From positions 1-36,769 of the forward strand of contig JAEYXS010000052.1 in NCBI GenBank assembly GCA_023431185.1: a stretch of 36,769 nucleotides of DNA. Reading direction: 5' to 3'. Position numbers and translations under genes: made by a program. The DNA comes from Verrucomicrobiota bacterium (GTDB taxonomy: Bacteria > Verrucomicrobiota > Verrucomicrobiia > Limisphaerales > JAEYXS01). Below are positions 16,134 to 24,199 of the stretch, piece by piece (position 1 is the stretch's first letter; each line of letters opens with the position of its first letter). The notes under the pieces were generated by a model, which made no database searches, was not told the origin of the DNA, and was given only the letters and a program-made list of their open reading frames with translations.

Positions 16134-17399
16134 TCAGGGTTGTCCGACGAACTTCTTGGCGGCGATGGTGGCGTTGTGGCCGCCGAAGCCGAAGGAGTTG
16201 TTCAGGATGGCGTCAATCTTCATCTCGCGCGCTTTGTTCGCGACGTAGTCGAGATCGCACTGCGGGTCTTGATTGATGATGTTGATCGTGGGCGGGGCGA
16301 TCTGGGTCTGGATCGCTTTCGCGCAGAGGGCCATCTCCGTGGCACCGGCGGCACCGAGCATGTGGCCGGTCGCGCCTTTGGTGGAGCTGACAGCGAGTTT
16401 CTTGGCGTGGTCGCCGAAGGTGCTCTTGATGGCCTGCGTCTCGCAGACGTCACCTTGTGGTGTCGAGGTGCCGTGAGCGTTGATGTAGGAAATATCAGTG
16501 GTGTTCAGGCCGGCGGAGCGCAGGGCCATCTTCATGCAGCGCGCGGCACCTTCGCCTTCGGGCGAGGGCGCGGTCATGTGGTTCGCATCGGCGGTGTTGC
16601 CGTAGCCGACGATCTCGCAATAGATGCGGGCGCCACGAGCCTTCGCGTGTTCGAGTTCTTCGAGCACGAGGACGGCGCCGCCTTCACCCATCACGAAGCC
16701 GTCGCGGTCTTTATCGAAGGGACGCGAGGCTGTCTTGGGATCGTCATTGCGGGTGCTGAGAGCGCGCATCGCGCAGAAGCCGCTGATGCCGAGGGGAACG
16801 ATGGTGGCTTCTGCACCACCGGCGAACATCACGCTGGCATCCCCCATCTTGATGGTGCGCCAGGCTTCACCGAGGGCGTGGGTGGAGGTCGCGCAAGCGG
16901 AGCAGGTGGCGACGTTCGGTCCGCGCAGTTTGTAATACATCGAGAACAGGCCGGAGGCCATGTTCAGAATGAGCATGGGGATCATGAATGGCGATACCCG
17001 GCCGGGTCCGCGATTCAGCAAAATCTTGTGCTGCTCTTCCGTGGTGGCGAGACCGCCGATGCCGGAGCCGATCATGGCACCGACTTCATCGCGGTTGCAC
17101 TTGTCGAGGTCGAGGCCGGAGTCCTGCAACGCACGCCAACCGGCGTAAACGCCCAATTGCACGAAGCGGTCCGCGCGGCGGATCTCTTTCGGCGAGGGGA
17201 AGGCGGGGACGGGATCGAAGTTCTTCACTTCGGCGGCGATCTGGCAGTCGTAGCCGGTCGTATCGAACTGGGTGATCTTATCAATGCCGCATTGGCCGGC
17301 GATAATGTTTTGCCAGAAGGTTTCGATCTCGTGACCGAGGGGAGTGACGACTCCCAAGCCGGTGACGACCACACGACGTTCTTGCCAGTTAGCAGCCAT
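16134..17399 (-). CDS. fabF: 3-oxoacyl-[acyl-carrier-protein] synthase II
   Basis: A 421-residue condensing enzyme that elongates acyl-ACP with malonyl-ACP in cytoplasmic fatty acid synthesis. It begins with VVVTGLGVVTPLGHE. The nucleophile Cys lies in CSACATSTHALGEA (about residue 169), and the two catalytic His in YINAHGTSTPQGD (about 309) and KGATGHMLGAAG (about 346). The C-terminal FGFGGHNA is typical. The ATG at 17399 is chosen over a TTG six bases upstream. It follows acpP by 64 bases, but a strong hairpin plus eight U residues lies in that gap and ends four bases before the ATG, leaving no Shine-Dalgarno sequence. Expression may depend on read-through. Confidence 0.96.
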   Translation of the reverse strand: MAANWQERRVVVTGLGVVTPLGHEIETFWQNIIAGQCGIDKITQFDTTGYDCQIAAEVKNFDPVPAFPSPKEIRRADRFVQLGVYAGWRALQDSGLDLDKCNRDEVGAMIGSGIGGLATTEEQHKILLNRGPGRVSPFMIPMLILNMASGLFSMYYKLRGPNVATCSACATSTHALGEAWRTIKMGDASVMFAGGAEATIVPLGISGFCAMRALSTRNDDPKTASRPFDKDRDGFVMGEGGAVLVLEELEHAKARGARIYCEIVGYGNTADANHMTAPSPEGEGAARCMKMALRSAGLNTTDISYINAHGTSTPQGDVCETQAIKSTFGDHAKKLAVSSTKGATGHMLGAAGATEMALCAKAIQTQIAPPTINIINQDPQCDLDYVANKAREMKIDAILNNSFGFGGHNATIAAKKFVGQP

Positions 17400-17403
17400 A
17401 ATC

Positions 17404-17446
17404 AAAAAAAAGGGGCAGCGCGCGAAGATAAGCTTCCGGCTGCCCC
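17404..17446 (-). terminator. intrinsic terminator between acpP and fabF
   Basis: GGGGCAGC/GCTGCCCC arms (17439-17446 and 17412-17419) enclose an inner GAAG/CTTC pairing. On the minus strand an unbroken run of eight T follows (17411-17404). The structure ends four bases before the fabF ATG. It would terminate most acpP transcripts and let a fraction through to fabF. Confidence 0.8.
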
Positions 17447-17463
17447 ATAAATCCGTGGAGGAA

Positions 17464-17709
17464 TTACTTGCGGGTTTCCTCGATGTACTTGATCACGTCG
17501 CCGACGCTCTGGAGCTTCTCGGCCTCGTCGTCAGGGATTTCCTGGCCGAATTCTTCTTCCAGCGCCATGACGAGTTCGACGGTGTCGAGCGAGTCCGCGC
17601 CCAGGTCTTCGATGAACTTGGCTTCCGGGGTGACCTGATCTGCATTCACACCGAGCTGTTCAACGATGATGTCGCGAATCTTTTCTTCAATCGATTTTTC
17701 GGCAGCCAT
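17464..17709 (-). CDS. acpP: acyl carrier protein
   Basis: An 81-residue acidic helical protein that carries growing acyl chains on a phosphopantetheine arm. The attachment serine is Ser40 in the canonical DLGADSLDTVELVMALEEEF motif. Length and helix layout are standard. It lies between fabG and fabF on the same strand. A sigma-70-like promoter (17736-17764) upstream and an intrinsic terminator downstream suggest a separate abundant monocistronic transcript, fitting the high demand for ACP. No Shine-Dalgarno sequence is visible upstream of the ATG. Confidence 0.97.
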   Translation of the reverse strand: MAAEKSIEEKIRDIIVEQLGVNADQVTPEAKFIEDLGADSLDTVELVMALEEEFGQEIPDDEAEKLQSVGDVIKYIEETRK

Positions 17710-17735
17710 GATTTCTTAAGTTAATTGTTGGGTTG

Positions 17736-17764
17736 TGTCTAAGGGTTGGTTCACAGAGCGTCAA
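17736..17764 (-). promoter_or_regulatory. candidate sigma-70 promoter for acpP
   Basis: On the minus strand TTGACG (17764-17759), a 17-base spacer and TAGACA (17741-17736) lie in the fabG-acpP gap, with the -10 box ending 26 bases before the acpP ATG. The -35 box matches the consensus in five of six bases. Confidence 0.5.
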
Positions 17765-17855
17765 GCCCTGAATCGTTAAATTCTTTGGCGTTTAACCGCC
17801 GCTATTTCAGCCACTTTTTGGTCCAGGTCCAGCGTTCTTTTTGGTTATCACCAAA

Positions 17856-18599
17856 CTACATCACCATGCCGCCGTCCACCGCCAGCACCTGACCAGTCAC
17901 ATAACGCGCGCCGGGACTGGCCAGATAGAGCGCCGCCGCCGCAATATCCTCGGTAGAGCCGAGCATGCCAAGCGGAACTTGCGTCAATATTCCGGCCTTC
18001 TGTTCCTCTTTCAGCACCGCGGTCATGTCCGTTTCAATGAACCCGGGGGCCAATGCGTTCACCGTGATACCACGCGAGGCCAGTTCACGGGCGCAAGATT
18101 TGGTGAAGCCGATCAGGCCGGCTTTGCTCGCCGCGTAATTGCACTGGCCGGCATTGCCGATGAGGCCGATGACGGAGGCGACATTGATGATACGTCCGGA
18201 ACGTTGCTTGAGGAAGGAGCGGGTGAAAGCCTTGGTGACGTTGAAGGCGCCTTTCAGATTCGTATCGAGCACGGTGTCCCAATCCGACTCGCTCATGCGC
18301 ATGAGCAGACCATCGCGCGTGACACCGGCGTTGTTCACGAGGATGTCCACCTTGCCAGCGTCCTTGAGAATCTGTTCGGCGGTCGTATTGACGGCGGCGG
18401 CATCGGAGACGTCCAGCGCGACGGCCCAAGCCTGGCGACCGAGTGCGCGCACTTCGGCGGCGACCTTCTCGGAATTTTCCTGCGTGCGGGAAACGCACAC
18501 GACGTCTGCGCTTTCCGCAGCAAATTTCAAAGCGATGGCCCGGCCGATGCCGCGACCGGCACCCGTGACGACAGCAACTTGATTGGTCAATTGACTCAT
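17856..18599 (-). CDS. fabG: 3-oxoacyl-[acyl-carrier-protein] reductase
   Basis: A 247-residue short-chain dehydrogenase that reduces 3-oxoacyl-ACP with NADPH in fatty acid elongation. The cofactor motif is TGAGRGIGRA (about 12-21). NNAG appears in ILVNNAGVTRDGLLMRM. The catalytic Ser-Tyr-Lys is in NVASVIGLIGNAGQCNYAASK. The C-terminal ending YVTGQVLAVDGGMVM is typical of FabG. It is the first gene of the fabG-acpP-fabF set; fabD and fabH are not in the window. Confidence 0.95.
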   Translation of the reverse strand: MSQLTNQVAVVTGAGRGIGRAIALKFAAESADVVCVSRTQENSEKVAAEVRALGRQAWAVALDVSDAAAVNTTAEQILKDAGKVDILVNNAGVTRDGLLMRMSESDWDTVLDTNLKGAFNVTKAFTRSFLKQRSGRIINVASVIGLIGNAGQCNYAASKAGLIGFTKSCARELASRGITVNALAPGFIETDMTAVLKEEQKAGILTQVPLGMLGSTEDIAAAALYLASPGARYVTGQVLAVDGGMVM

Positions 18600-18699
18600 G
18601 TGAAGGACAGTTTGGCCGGGAAGGGGGTGGGTTTGTCAACAGGAAGCGGAAGGTGTCAAATCATCCGCGGTCAGGTTTGCATCCGCAAAACACCGTTGC

Positions 18700-19647
18700 T
18701 CACGGCTGTTGCTTCATCTTGGACTGCCAGGCCAGCCGCTCTGCTTCGGCCTTGCGGCGGATCCATTGGTGCCAGCTTTTTTCAAAGGTAGCGAGTCCGC
18801 CTGGCCAGTTTTTTTCCACGGCCTGGGTAAAGATGATGCCCGGAGTCTCGCTTTTCTGGACGGCTTCGGAGCGCAGCAACTGGGTGAGGAACTGCTGGGC
18901 ATTCGGATGCGACATGAAGAAATCGAAGATGGAGTAGCCGACCACGTACCCCATGCCGATGTTGCCGCCGAACATCTTGCCCCAGGCCTCATACTCCTCC
19001 GCCTCCAAATAGGCGCGGAAGGGCGGGAGCTGCTTTTGCTCGAGCATCATGAGCAGGGCCTGCCAGCGGCGGGCGCGGTCCAGTTGCTGGTGGGTGCCAT
19101 TGGCCCAGGCGGGCTGGCCGAACCAGTCAGCACTGCCCTCGTTCATCCAGAGCGGCACCTGCAAGAGGAAGGAGCGGGTGACGGCGTGGGCGCTTTCGTG
19201 CAAGACCGTGGAGGTCAGGATGGCGGGCTGGGCCTGCCGCCAGGTCACGACTTGCACATCGGCCGTCATGATCTTGCCCGTGTTGTTCTCGATCATGGCG
19301 CTGGATTGTGTGTAACCCAAGAGCCGCGGGCTCACTTGTTTTCCTGACTTCGCGGCATGGGCCTGGTACAGGGCGTAGGTCGGGAAGATGTAATAGGTGA
19401 TCTTGAATTCCGCAGGGGCCGGTCGGCCGAAGGCCCGTTCATGGCTGGCGATCAGTTTCTTCAGTTCATAATGGATGGCGTAATCCATCCCGCTCGTGAC
19501 CTGATAGCCGGTCTTGGCGTAATGAACCTCGTAAGCGTTGGCGGACGGCATCCCGGAACCGGCAACCAGGAGGGACAGGGAGAGGAGCAGCAACGCGGGT
19601 CGCAGGCATGGCAGCAGACAACGCAGACTGTGGCTCCGGTGATTCAT
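18700..19647 (-). CDS. exported HExxH metalloprotease-like protein
   Basis: 315 residues from ATG 19647; a longer frame to 19686 adds residues ahead of the signal peptide. The signal sequence is LRPALLLLSLSLLVAGSG with cleavage near ANA/YEV. A zinc-peptidase site is visible: H150-E151-x-x-H154 (VLHESAHAVT), with a likely third ligand Glu170 in LWMNEGSADWF, the gluzincin (peptidase MA) arrangement. Related proteins of this type are common in Planctomycetes and Verrucomicrobia and mostly uncharacterised. The C-terminal half has GYVVGYSIFDFFM and WHQWI segments, as in other members. The gene ends 100 bases from the fabG start and is transcribed in the same direction. Substrate is unknown. Confidence 0.75.
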   Translation of the reverse strand: MNHRSHSLRCLLPCLRPALLLLSLSLLVAGSGMPSANAYEVHYAKTGYQVTSGMDYAIHYELKKLIASHERAFGRPAPAEFKITYYIFPTYALYQAHAAKSGKQVSPRLLGYTQSSAMIENNTGKIMTADVQVVTWRQAQPAILTSTVLHESAHAVTRSFLLQVPLWMNEGSADWFGQPAWANGTHQQLDRARRWQALLMMLEQKQLPPFRAYLEAEEYEAWGKMFGGNIGMGYVVGYSIFDFFMSHPNAQQFLTQLLRSEAVQKSETPGIIFTQAVEKNWPGGLATFEKSWHQWIRRKAEAERLAWQSKMKQQP

Positions 19648-19703
19648 GGACGCCGACAGTTTCGACAGCGAGGAGGATTTTGCCAAGCCATTTATGGCTA
19701 ACT

Positions 19704-19759
19704 GAAGCGGTTTAAAGAATCCTCGCCCGACTCGGCCACACTATTTTCTAAAACGCTTC
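19704..19759. repeat. inverted repeat upstream of the metalloprotease gene
   Basis: GAAGCGGTTTAAAGAA (19704-19719) and TTTTCTAAAACGCTTC (19744-19759) are imperfect inverted arms (13 of 16 positions pair) around a 24-base centre. The GCGGTTTAAA core also resembles the IS630-type end at 115. It could be a hairpin in the leader or a decayed mobile-element remnant. The rest of the 268-base gap (19648-19915) shows nothing recognisable. Confidence 0.4.
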
Positions 19760-19915
19760 AATTTCACGAATTATCACGAAATCGAGACCGGTAGAAGGTG
19801 AGCTGGTAGTAGGTTTGATGGTATAAGAGGCAGGGCTTTCGTATCCGGTGAATTTGAGGGAGACAATCGCGTTAGCTATGATGTAGAAGAGCGGTCCGCA
19901 TCATGGTCTCGGCGG

Positions 19916-21430
19916 CTACGAACTGAGGGCGGCGCGGGTGCGGGTGACTAATGATGTGTCGGTGGTGGCGGAGCCTTTTAGCCAGAACACGCTGGCGGCG
20001 AGGTAGCGGTCGCGCAGGGCAGGGGTGATGTGGTAGTAGTCCTCCAGCACGGCGGAGCTGAACTTGTAGTCGTGGGAGTCTGTGCCTTTCAGGTAGATGA
20101 GGCGTTGCGCGGCGTTGATGAAAGGACGGGCGTCACCGGATGTCTGCAACCAGCCGAGGGCTTTGCGCGCGGCGAGGAGTTTGTTCTTCGAGACGTCGGC
20201 GAAGATTTCGGTTAGGGCTTCTTCGCCCTTGGTCTTCATCGGTTCCGGTTCGAACTCATCGATCTGAATTCCTTTGTTCGCATCGGCGCGCTGGCGGAAG
20301 AGGGGGATGAAGGCGGCGTTTTGCAGCAGGAGAAAGCGGCGCGTCTCTTCATTGAAGGTGTGCTGGAAAGAATAATGCAGGGCATTTGTGCTGGTACAGG
20401 CGTGAAGGGAGACGATGCCGGGACGGCGCATAAGCATCTCACCCGCACTTTGGAAAAGGGCATCCCAGAGCGATTGCGGGCTGACGCCCCGATCGAGCAG
20501 TTTCAACACGAGGTCGCTGGTCTGTTGCCATGTTCCTTGGCGAAGCGTGGCCAGCAATTCTTTTGTGGCGTTCGCATCGGTCTGGCCGGTTTGCCAGCCG
20601 GGGCGGATTTCTTGGAGGAGCTTAAGATTGCGACGACCAGGGAGATCGGCTTCGGCATCACGCTTGGCAGGGTTGCTGCCTTCGTGTTCGAGGAGGGCGT
20701 AAGCGAGCGAGCGCAGGACGGGTTCGGCATGTTGCCAACCGATGTTTTGCAAAGTGCGCCAGCTATTGGCCACGTAGATAGCCTTGTGGCCGATGTCGCG
20801 AAAGTCGCGGGCACCATAGCGGCAGAGACGGTCGAAGAGTTCTTGGGCACCGGCGGAACGGGCGAGGGCGGCGACGGCGGCATCGGCCTTGGCTTCATCC
20901 CAGTCATCCATGGCGGCAGTGAAGGTCGCAGCGGCTTTATCGGCACTGGGCACGAGCTTTTCTTCCACGGCGCTCATGGTCCAGTTGCCTTCCTGCACAT
21001 CGCGCGTTTGCGAGGCTTTGAACTGGTCGAGCGCCCAGAAGATGGGGAGCCAGCGATCGGAGTCGGGCGAGTTCTGGCTGGCGAGATTGGCGGAATTGAT
21101 GACGAGCACGGCGTGGAATTTGAAGCCGACAGGTCGCGGCTGGATATTGCGGACACCGGCAAGCTGCAGCGCGGTGAGCACTTCACGATAGGTGGTGCCG
21201 CGCTTGATACGGGCGGCGATCGCTTCCAGCAATTCGCGGCGAGGGGTGTCCTCGATCAGGCGCACGAGGGGTTCGATCTCAGGGCGGAACTGGACTTGCT
21301 TCGTGTCCGGTTGCGCTTCGGCGGCGGAGACTTCCGGCAAGCGGGAGAGAAAGCCGAGCCCGCCCATGCCGAGCAACGCACCAGTGGCAGCGGTGGAACG
21401 GAGAAAGGAGCGGCGGGGCAGGGCGTTCAT
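19916..21430 (-). CDS. Tat-exported protein of unknown function
   Basis: 504 residues from the ATG at 21430. A longer frame to 21760 would run over the divergent histidine kinase start and is rejected. The N-terminus is a twin-arginine signal (PRRSFLRSTAATGALLGMGGLGFL, cleavage near VSA/AEA), so the protein probably folds in the cytoplasm, perhaps with a cofactor. The mature part is largely helical, with VGFKFHAVLVINSANLAS, SAGAQELFDRLCRYGARDFRDIGH, a HAEPVLRSLAYALLEHEG stretch and LHACTSTNALHYSFQHTF. Several His, Cys and acidic residues could form a metal or cofactor site. I do not recognise the family by name. Confidence 0.75.
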   Translation of the reverse strand: MNALPRRSFLRSTAATGALLGMGGLGFLSRLPEVSAAEAQPDTKQVQFRPEIEPLVRLIEDTPRRELLEAIAARIKRGTTYREVLTALQLAGVRNIQPRPVGFKFHAVLVINSANLASQNSPDSDRWLPIFWALDQFKASQTRDVQEGNWTMSAVEEKLVPSADKAAATFTAAMDDWDEAKADAAVAALARSAGAQELFDRLCRYGARDFRDIGHKAIYVANSWRTLQNIGWQHAEPVLRSLAYALLEHEGSNPAKRDAEADLPGRRNLKLLQEIRPGWQTGQTDANATKELLATLRQGTWQQTSDLVLKLLDRGVSPQSLWDALFQSAGEMLMRRPGIVSLHACTSTNALHYSFQHTFNEETRRFLLLQNAAFIPLFRQRADANKGIQIDEFEPEPMKTKGEEALTEIFADVSKNKLLAARKALGWLQTSGDARPFINAAQRLIYLKGTDSHDYKFSSAVLEDYYHITPALRDRYLAASVFWLKGSATTDTSLVTRTRAALSS

Positions 21431-21583
21431 GGCAAGAGTGCGGTCATGCACAATAAGGTTTGGGGACAGATTTAATATGGACCGGCGAGGGATGGCGGGC
21501 AAGGGGGATGATGGCACTTCTTCCAGCATAAATGAGACTTGGGGGCGGATTATTTTCCTAGTGGGAATGGACGAGGGGGTTAG

Positions 21584-23050
21584 ATGGACTATACTGTTCA
21601 CGAAATGGGATTGGGAGACAATCCAGCGCATGCAATATCGCCAGCGAAAACCGGTGAAGCGAACCGGCAGGCGAGCGGTGTGTCTGGCGGTTTGCCGGGG
21701 TGGGCGAACGGATTGGTAGAGAGTTTCATCCCCGACCAATGCCACGACAGTGCCGAGCATGCGCGGCAGGCGCGGTTGATTGTCCGGTTCGCGTTGCTAG
21801 GGGTCATTTCCGGGATTCTGTATGCGGGCTTCTTCTTGCTGGTGGAGCACTACTTTGGCACGGCCATCATCCTCTTTTGCAGTCTCGGTTTTGCGGTCGT
21901 GCCTTTCCTCTTGAAGCGGACGGGGGCGGTCAAGTTGAGCGGCAACTTGCTATCCGGCATCATGGTGACCGGCTTTACCGGGTTGTGTGGAGTAGAAGGC
22001 GGCATGCATGGGCATGCGCTGGCGTGGCTGGCGAGCATCCCGCTGTGTGCCTTGCTGCTGGTGGGCAAGCAGGCGGCGAAGATCTGGGTGATCGTGAGTT
22101 TCATGGCCAGCGCCGGGATGATCGCGATGGGGTTGTTGGGGATCGCCTTGCCTAAGACGTATCCACCGGAATGGGACGGGTTGATCACCGCTGTCGGTTA
22201 CTTGGGGCTCATTCCGTTCATGTTCCTGTTGGGCATGAGTTTTGAGACGAGCCGGGAAGTGGCTTTTGGGAAGATGCAGGCGGCTTTGAAGGAGTTAGAG
22301 ACATCGAATGCGGAACTGGTCCGCTTGAACCAGGAGAAGAGCGAGTTCATGGGCATCGCCGCGCATGATCTGAAGAACCCGCTGACGGTCATCATCGGCA
22401 ATGCGGAGTTGATCGGACGGGCGCGCAATCCGGGGATGGTGGCGCAGTTGGTGGATAACATCCGGCTCTCGGGCACGCGGATGTATGAGCTGATCAAGAA
22501 CTTGCTGGATGCGAATGCCATCGAGGAAGGGAAATTCCGGTTGCAGATGGAGCGATGTGATCTGTGCAGGTTGGTGGAACGCAGTCTGGAGGGGAACTAC
22601 TTTGCCGCCACGCGCAAGGGCATCCAGATCCAGATCGTCAAGCCAGGCCAGGCATGGGTCCTGGCGGATGAGGCGGCGACCGCGCAGGTGCTGGATAACC
22701 TGGTGTCCAACGCGGTGAAGTATTCGATGCCCAACTCATTGGTGGAAGTGCGGGTGGAGTTGGCGGGAGATCAGGTTTCTCTGGCAGTGAAGGATGAAGG
22801 GCCGGGCTTGAGCGAAGAGGATCAGAAGAGATTGTTCCAGAAGTTCACCCGGCTTACCGCCAAGCCGACCAATGGGGAATCCTCCAACGGCCTGGGGCTG
22901 TCCATCGTGAAGAAGCTGGTGGAAGCGATGTCGGGCCGGGTGGAGTGTCGGAGTGTGCTGGGGCAGGGGGCGACCTTTCTGGTGATTCTGCCGGTCTGGC
23001 CGGAAGCGGGAGCTGGCCGGACCAAGGCAATCCAAGAAGTGACCGAGTAG
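21584..23050 (+). CDS. membrane-bound sensor histidine kinase (orphan)
   Basis: 488 residues. About six hydrophobic segments in residues 65-220 (such as FALLGVISGILYAGFFLLV and IMVTGFTGLCGV) are followed by a short coiled linker and a HisKA domain with phosphoacceptor His261 in AAHDLKNPLTVIIGNAELI. The ATPase domain has the N box (NLVSNAVKYS), G1 (DEGPGLS), F box (LFQKFTRL) and G2 (NGLGLSIVKKL). The start ATG 21584 has GAGGGGG upstream. It lacks an obvious periplasmic sensor domain, so the membrane part is probably the sensor. No response regulator is adjacent. It is divergent from the Tat-exported gene, sharing a 153-base gap. Confidence 0.92.
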   Translation: MDYTVHEMGLGDNPAHAISPAKTGEANRQASGVSGGLPGWANGLVESFIPDQCHDSAEHARQARLIVRFALLGVISGILYAGFFLLVEHYFGTAIILFCSLGFAVVPFLLKRTGAVKLSGNLLSGIMVTGFTGLCGVEGGMHGHALAWLASIPLCALLLVGKQAAKIWVIVSFMASAGMIAMGLLGIALPKTYPPEWDGLITAVGYLGLIPFMFLLGMSFETSREVAFGKMQAALKELETSNAELVRLNQEKSEFMGIAAHDLKNPLTVIIGNAELIGRARNPGMVAQLVDNIRLSGTRMYELIKNLLDANAIEEGKFRLQMERCDLCRLVERSLEGNYFAATRKGIQIQIVKPGQAWVLADEAATAQVLDNLVSNAVKYSMPNSLVEVRVELAGDQVSLAVKDEGPGLSEEDQKRLFQKFTRLTAKPTNGESSNGLGLSIVKKLVEAMSGRVECRSVLGQGATFLVILPVWPEAGAGRTKAIQEVTE

Positions 23051-23113
23051 GAATTCAAGGGGTGTTCCAAAAAGGACGTTTGGTGCCGGGTGTAGTGGGG
23101 GTATATTAAGGGC

Positions 23114-23233
23114 ATGAACACGATCCCCTTGGTGACGTTTCATGATCTGAAGCCAGCCCTGCAATTGCGGGAGCGGTTACAGGCGGCAGACATTGAAGCT
23201 GAGATCAACGATGAATCAACGATGAATCAATGA
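23114..23233 (+). CDS. DUF2007-like N-terminal fragment, separated by frameshift
   Basis: Thirty-nine codons from ATG 23114 (NTIPLVTFHDLKPALQLRER...) that look like the start of a DUF2007-type domain (first beta strand and helix of a ferredoxin-like fold). The frame runs through an 11-bp tandem repeat and hits TGA at 23231-23233. Removing one 11-bp unit joins it in frame to the following frame (..INDES-MMEKYWFMSEPL..). The stop overlaps the next ATG (ATGA at 23230-23233), so reinitiation could still yield the second half as a separate chain. Confidence 0.6.
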   Translation: MNTIPLVTFHDLKPALQLRERLQAADIEAEINDESTMNQ

Positions 23234-23236
23234 TGG
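23204..23236. repeat. 11-bp tandem repeat causing a frameshift
   Basis: ATCAACGATGA occurs twice exactly (23204-23214, 23215-23225), followed by the related ATCAATGATGG (23226-23236, 9 of 11 matching). Eleven bases is not a multiple of three, so one extra unit shifts the frame of the surrounding gene. Confidence 0.9.
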
Positions 23237-23613
23237 AGAAGTATTGGTTCATGTCGGAACCGCTGGCCGCCGTCCATCTGGAAGTGCCTGAGGTTGATTA
23301 CGATAAGGCGGCGGGCATGTTGAAGGAAATGACAAAGGCGGAAGGCTTGATCAGCGGAGCGGTGCAATGCCCGGAGTGCGATTCCACGCGGGTGGAGTAT
23401 CCCCAATTTTCGCGCAAGTTCTTCACGCCCAGGTTGGGCAGTGTGTTGCTGGCACTGAGGTTTCTTCCGCGGGCCTTCTACTGTCTGGATTGTCACTATA
23501 CCTGGCCGACGGCGGAAGTCATTGAGCCGAAGCGAGATATACTGGGCTGGCGGTGTGATTCCAAGTTGTGGCATCCGGAGGCGCAAGCCGGGCGGCGAGA
23601 GCCCGTCAAGTAA
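23230..23613 (+). CDS. DUF2007/zinc-ribbon protein, C-terminal part of a split gene
   Basis: 127 residues starting MMEKYWFMSEPLAAVHLEVPEVDYDKA, which continues the DUF2007-type domain begun in the preceding fragment. A zinc-ribbon-like pair follows: CPECDSTRVEYP (about 48-51) and YCLDCHYTW (about 84-88), giving CxxC...CxxC. A hydrophobic stretch (LGSVLLALRFLPRAFY) lies between. DUF2007 proteins are small and of uncertain function, sometimes suggested to act in signalling. Either the gene is broken by the 11-bp duplication, or the halves are made as two chains through the ATGA overlap. Confidence 0.65.
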   Translation: MMEKYWFMSEPLAAVHLEVPEVDYDKAAGMLKEMTKAEGLISGAVQCPECDSTRVEYPQFSRKFFTPRLGSVLLALRFLPRAFYCLDCHYTWPTAEVIEPKRDILGWRCDSKLWHPEAQAGRREPVK

Positions 23614-23806
23614 AAGAGAGAGCTGAAGATATTTCGCGATAGTTGTTGCTATTCAGAGGGAAAAGTCCAACGTACTTGCGTCTGATAGATCAGCTTGTCA
23701 CTTTCAAGGCATGGAAATCCTCAGGTGAACTCGGTTCAGTGATGATTTGAAACCCGGTGGTCGGGAACAGTCGGAGAAAGCTACGGTTATCTAGGACAGT
23801 ATCATC

Positions 23807-24172
23807 ATGAGTACCAAGTTGTTCGTAGGGAATCTCTCCTTCAACACGACAGAAAACGACCTGCAGGACGCTTTTGCGGCGCACGGCACGGTCATCGAAG
23901 CGAACCTGATGACGGACCGTATGACGGGCCGTCCGCGTGGTTTCGGTTTCGTCACGATGGGTTCCGCTGAAGAAGCGGAAAAGGCCATCCAAGCTTTGAA
24001 CGGCGCTCCTTTGGACGGCCGTAACCTCACGGTCAACGTGGCCCGTCCGCGTGAAGAGCGTCCTCCCGGTGGTGGCGGCGGCGGTGGTCGCCGTGGCTTC
24101 GGCGGTGGTGGTGGTGGCGGCGGATACGGCGGCGATCGCCGTGGCGGTGGTGGCGGCCGTGACCGTTACTAA
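23807..24172 (+). CDS. glycine-rich RRM RNA-binding protein
   Basis: 121 residues with one RNA-recognition motif (about 3-80): RNP2 KLFVGNLSF at the start and RNP1 RGFGFVTM at about 43-50, with the usual aromatic residues. A Gly/Arg-rich tail (about 84-121, GGGGGGGRRGF repeats with RY end) probably adds nonspecific RNA affinity. Such proteins are known from cyanobacteria and other bacteria, where several respond to cold. The 193-base gap upstream (23614-23806) has no gene and may hold a long leader; a CCCG/CGGG hairpin sits near 23752-23766. A strong terminator follows. Confidence 0.93.
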   Translation: MSTKLFVGNLSFNTTENDLQDAFAAHGTVIEANLMTDRMTGRPRGFGFVTMGSAEEAEKAIQALNGAPLDGRNLTVNVARPREERPPGGGGGGGRRGFGGGGGGGGYGGDRRGGGGGRDRY

Positions 24173-24199
24173 TTCGTAAGCCTTTCTGGCTATTTTCAG

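Noticed and set aside
15924..17450. Long plus-strand open frame (508 codons)
   Set aside because: It lies opposite fabF, which is a textbook condensing enzyme on the minus strand. The plus-strand product is low-complexity Gly/Ala/Val-rich without motifs, a usual shadow in GC-rich DNA.
17841..18791. Plus-strand open frame of 316 codons opposite fabG
   Set aside because: fabG has all catalytic motifs on the minus strand; the plus frame is a shadow.
20321..21475. Plus-strand open frame of 384 codons opposite the Tat-exported gene
   Set aside because: No domain pattern and Gly/Glu-rich composition. The minus strand carries a Tat signal and a globular protein.
21431..21760. N-terminal extension of the Tat-exported gene to 21760
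   Set aside because: It would put 110 residues before the twin-arginine signal and overlap the start of the histidine kinase on the other strand.
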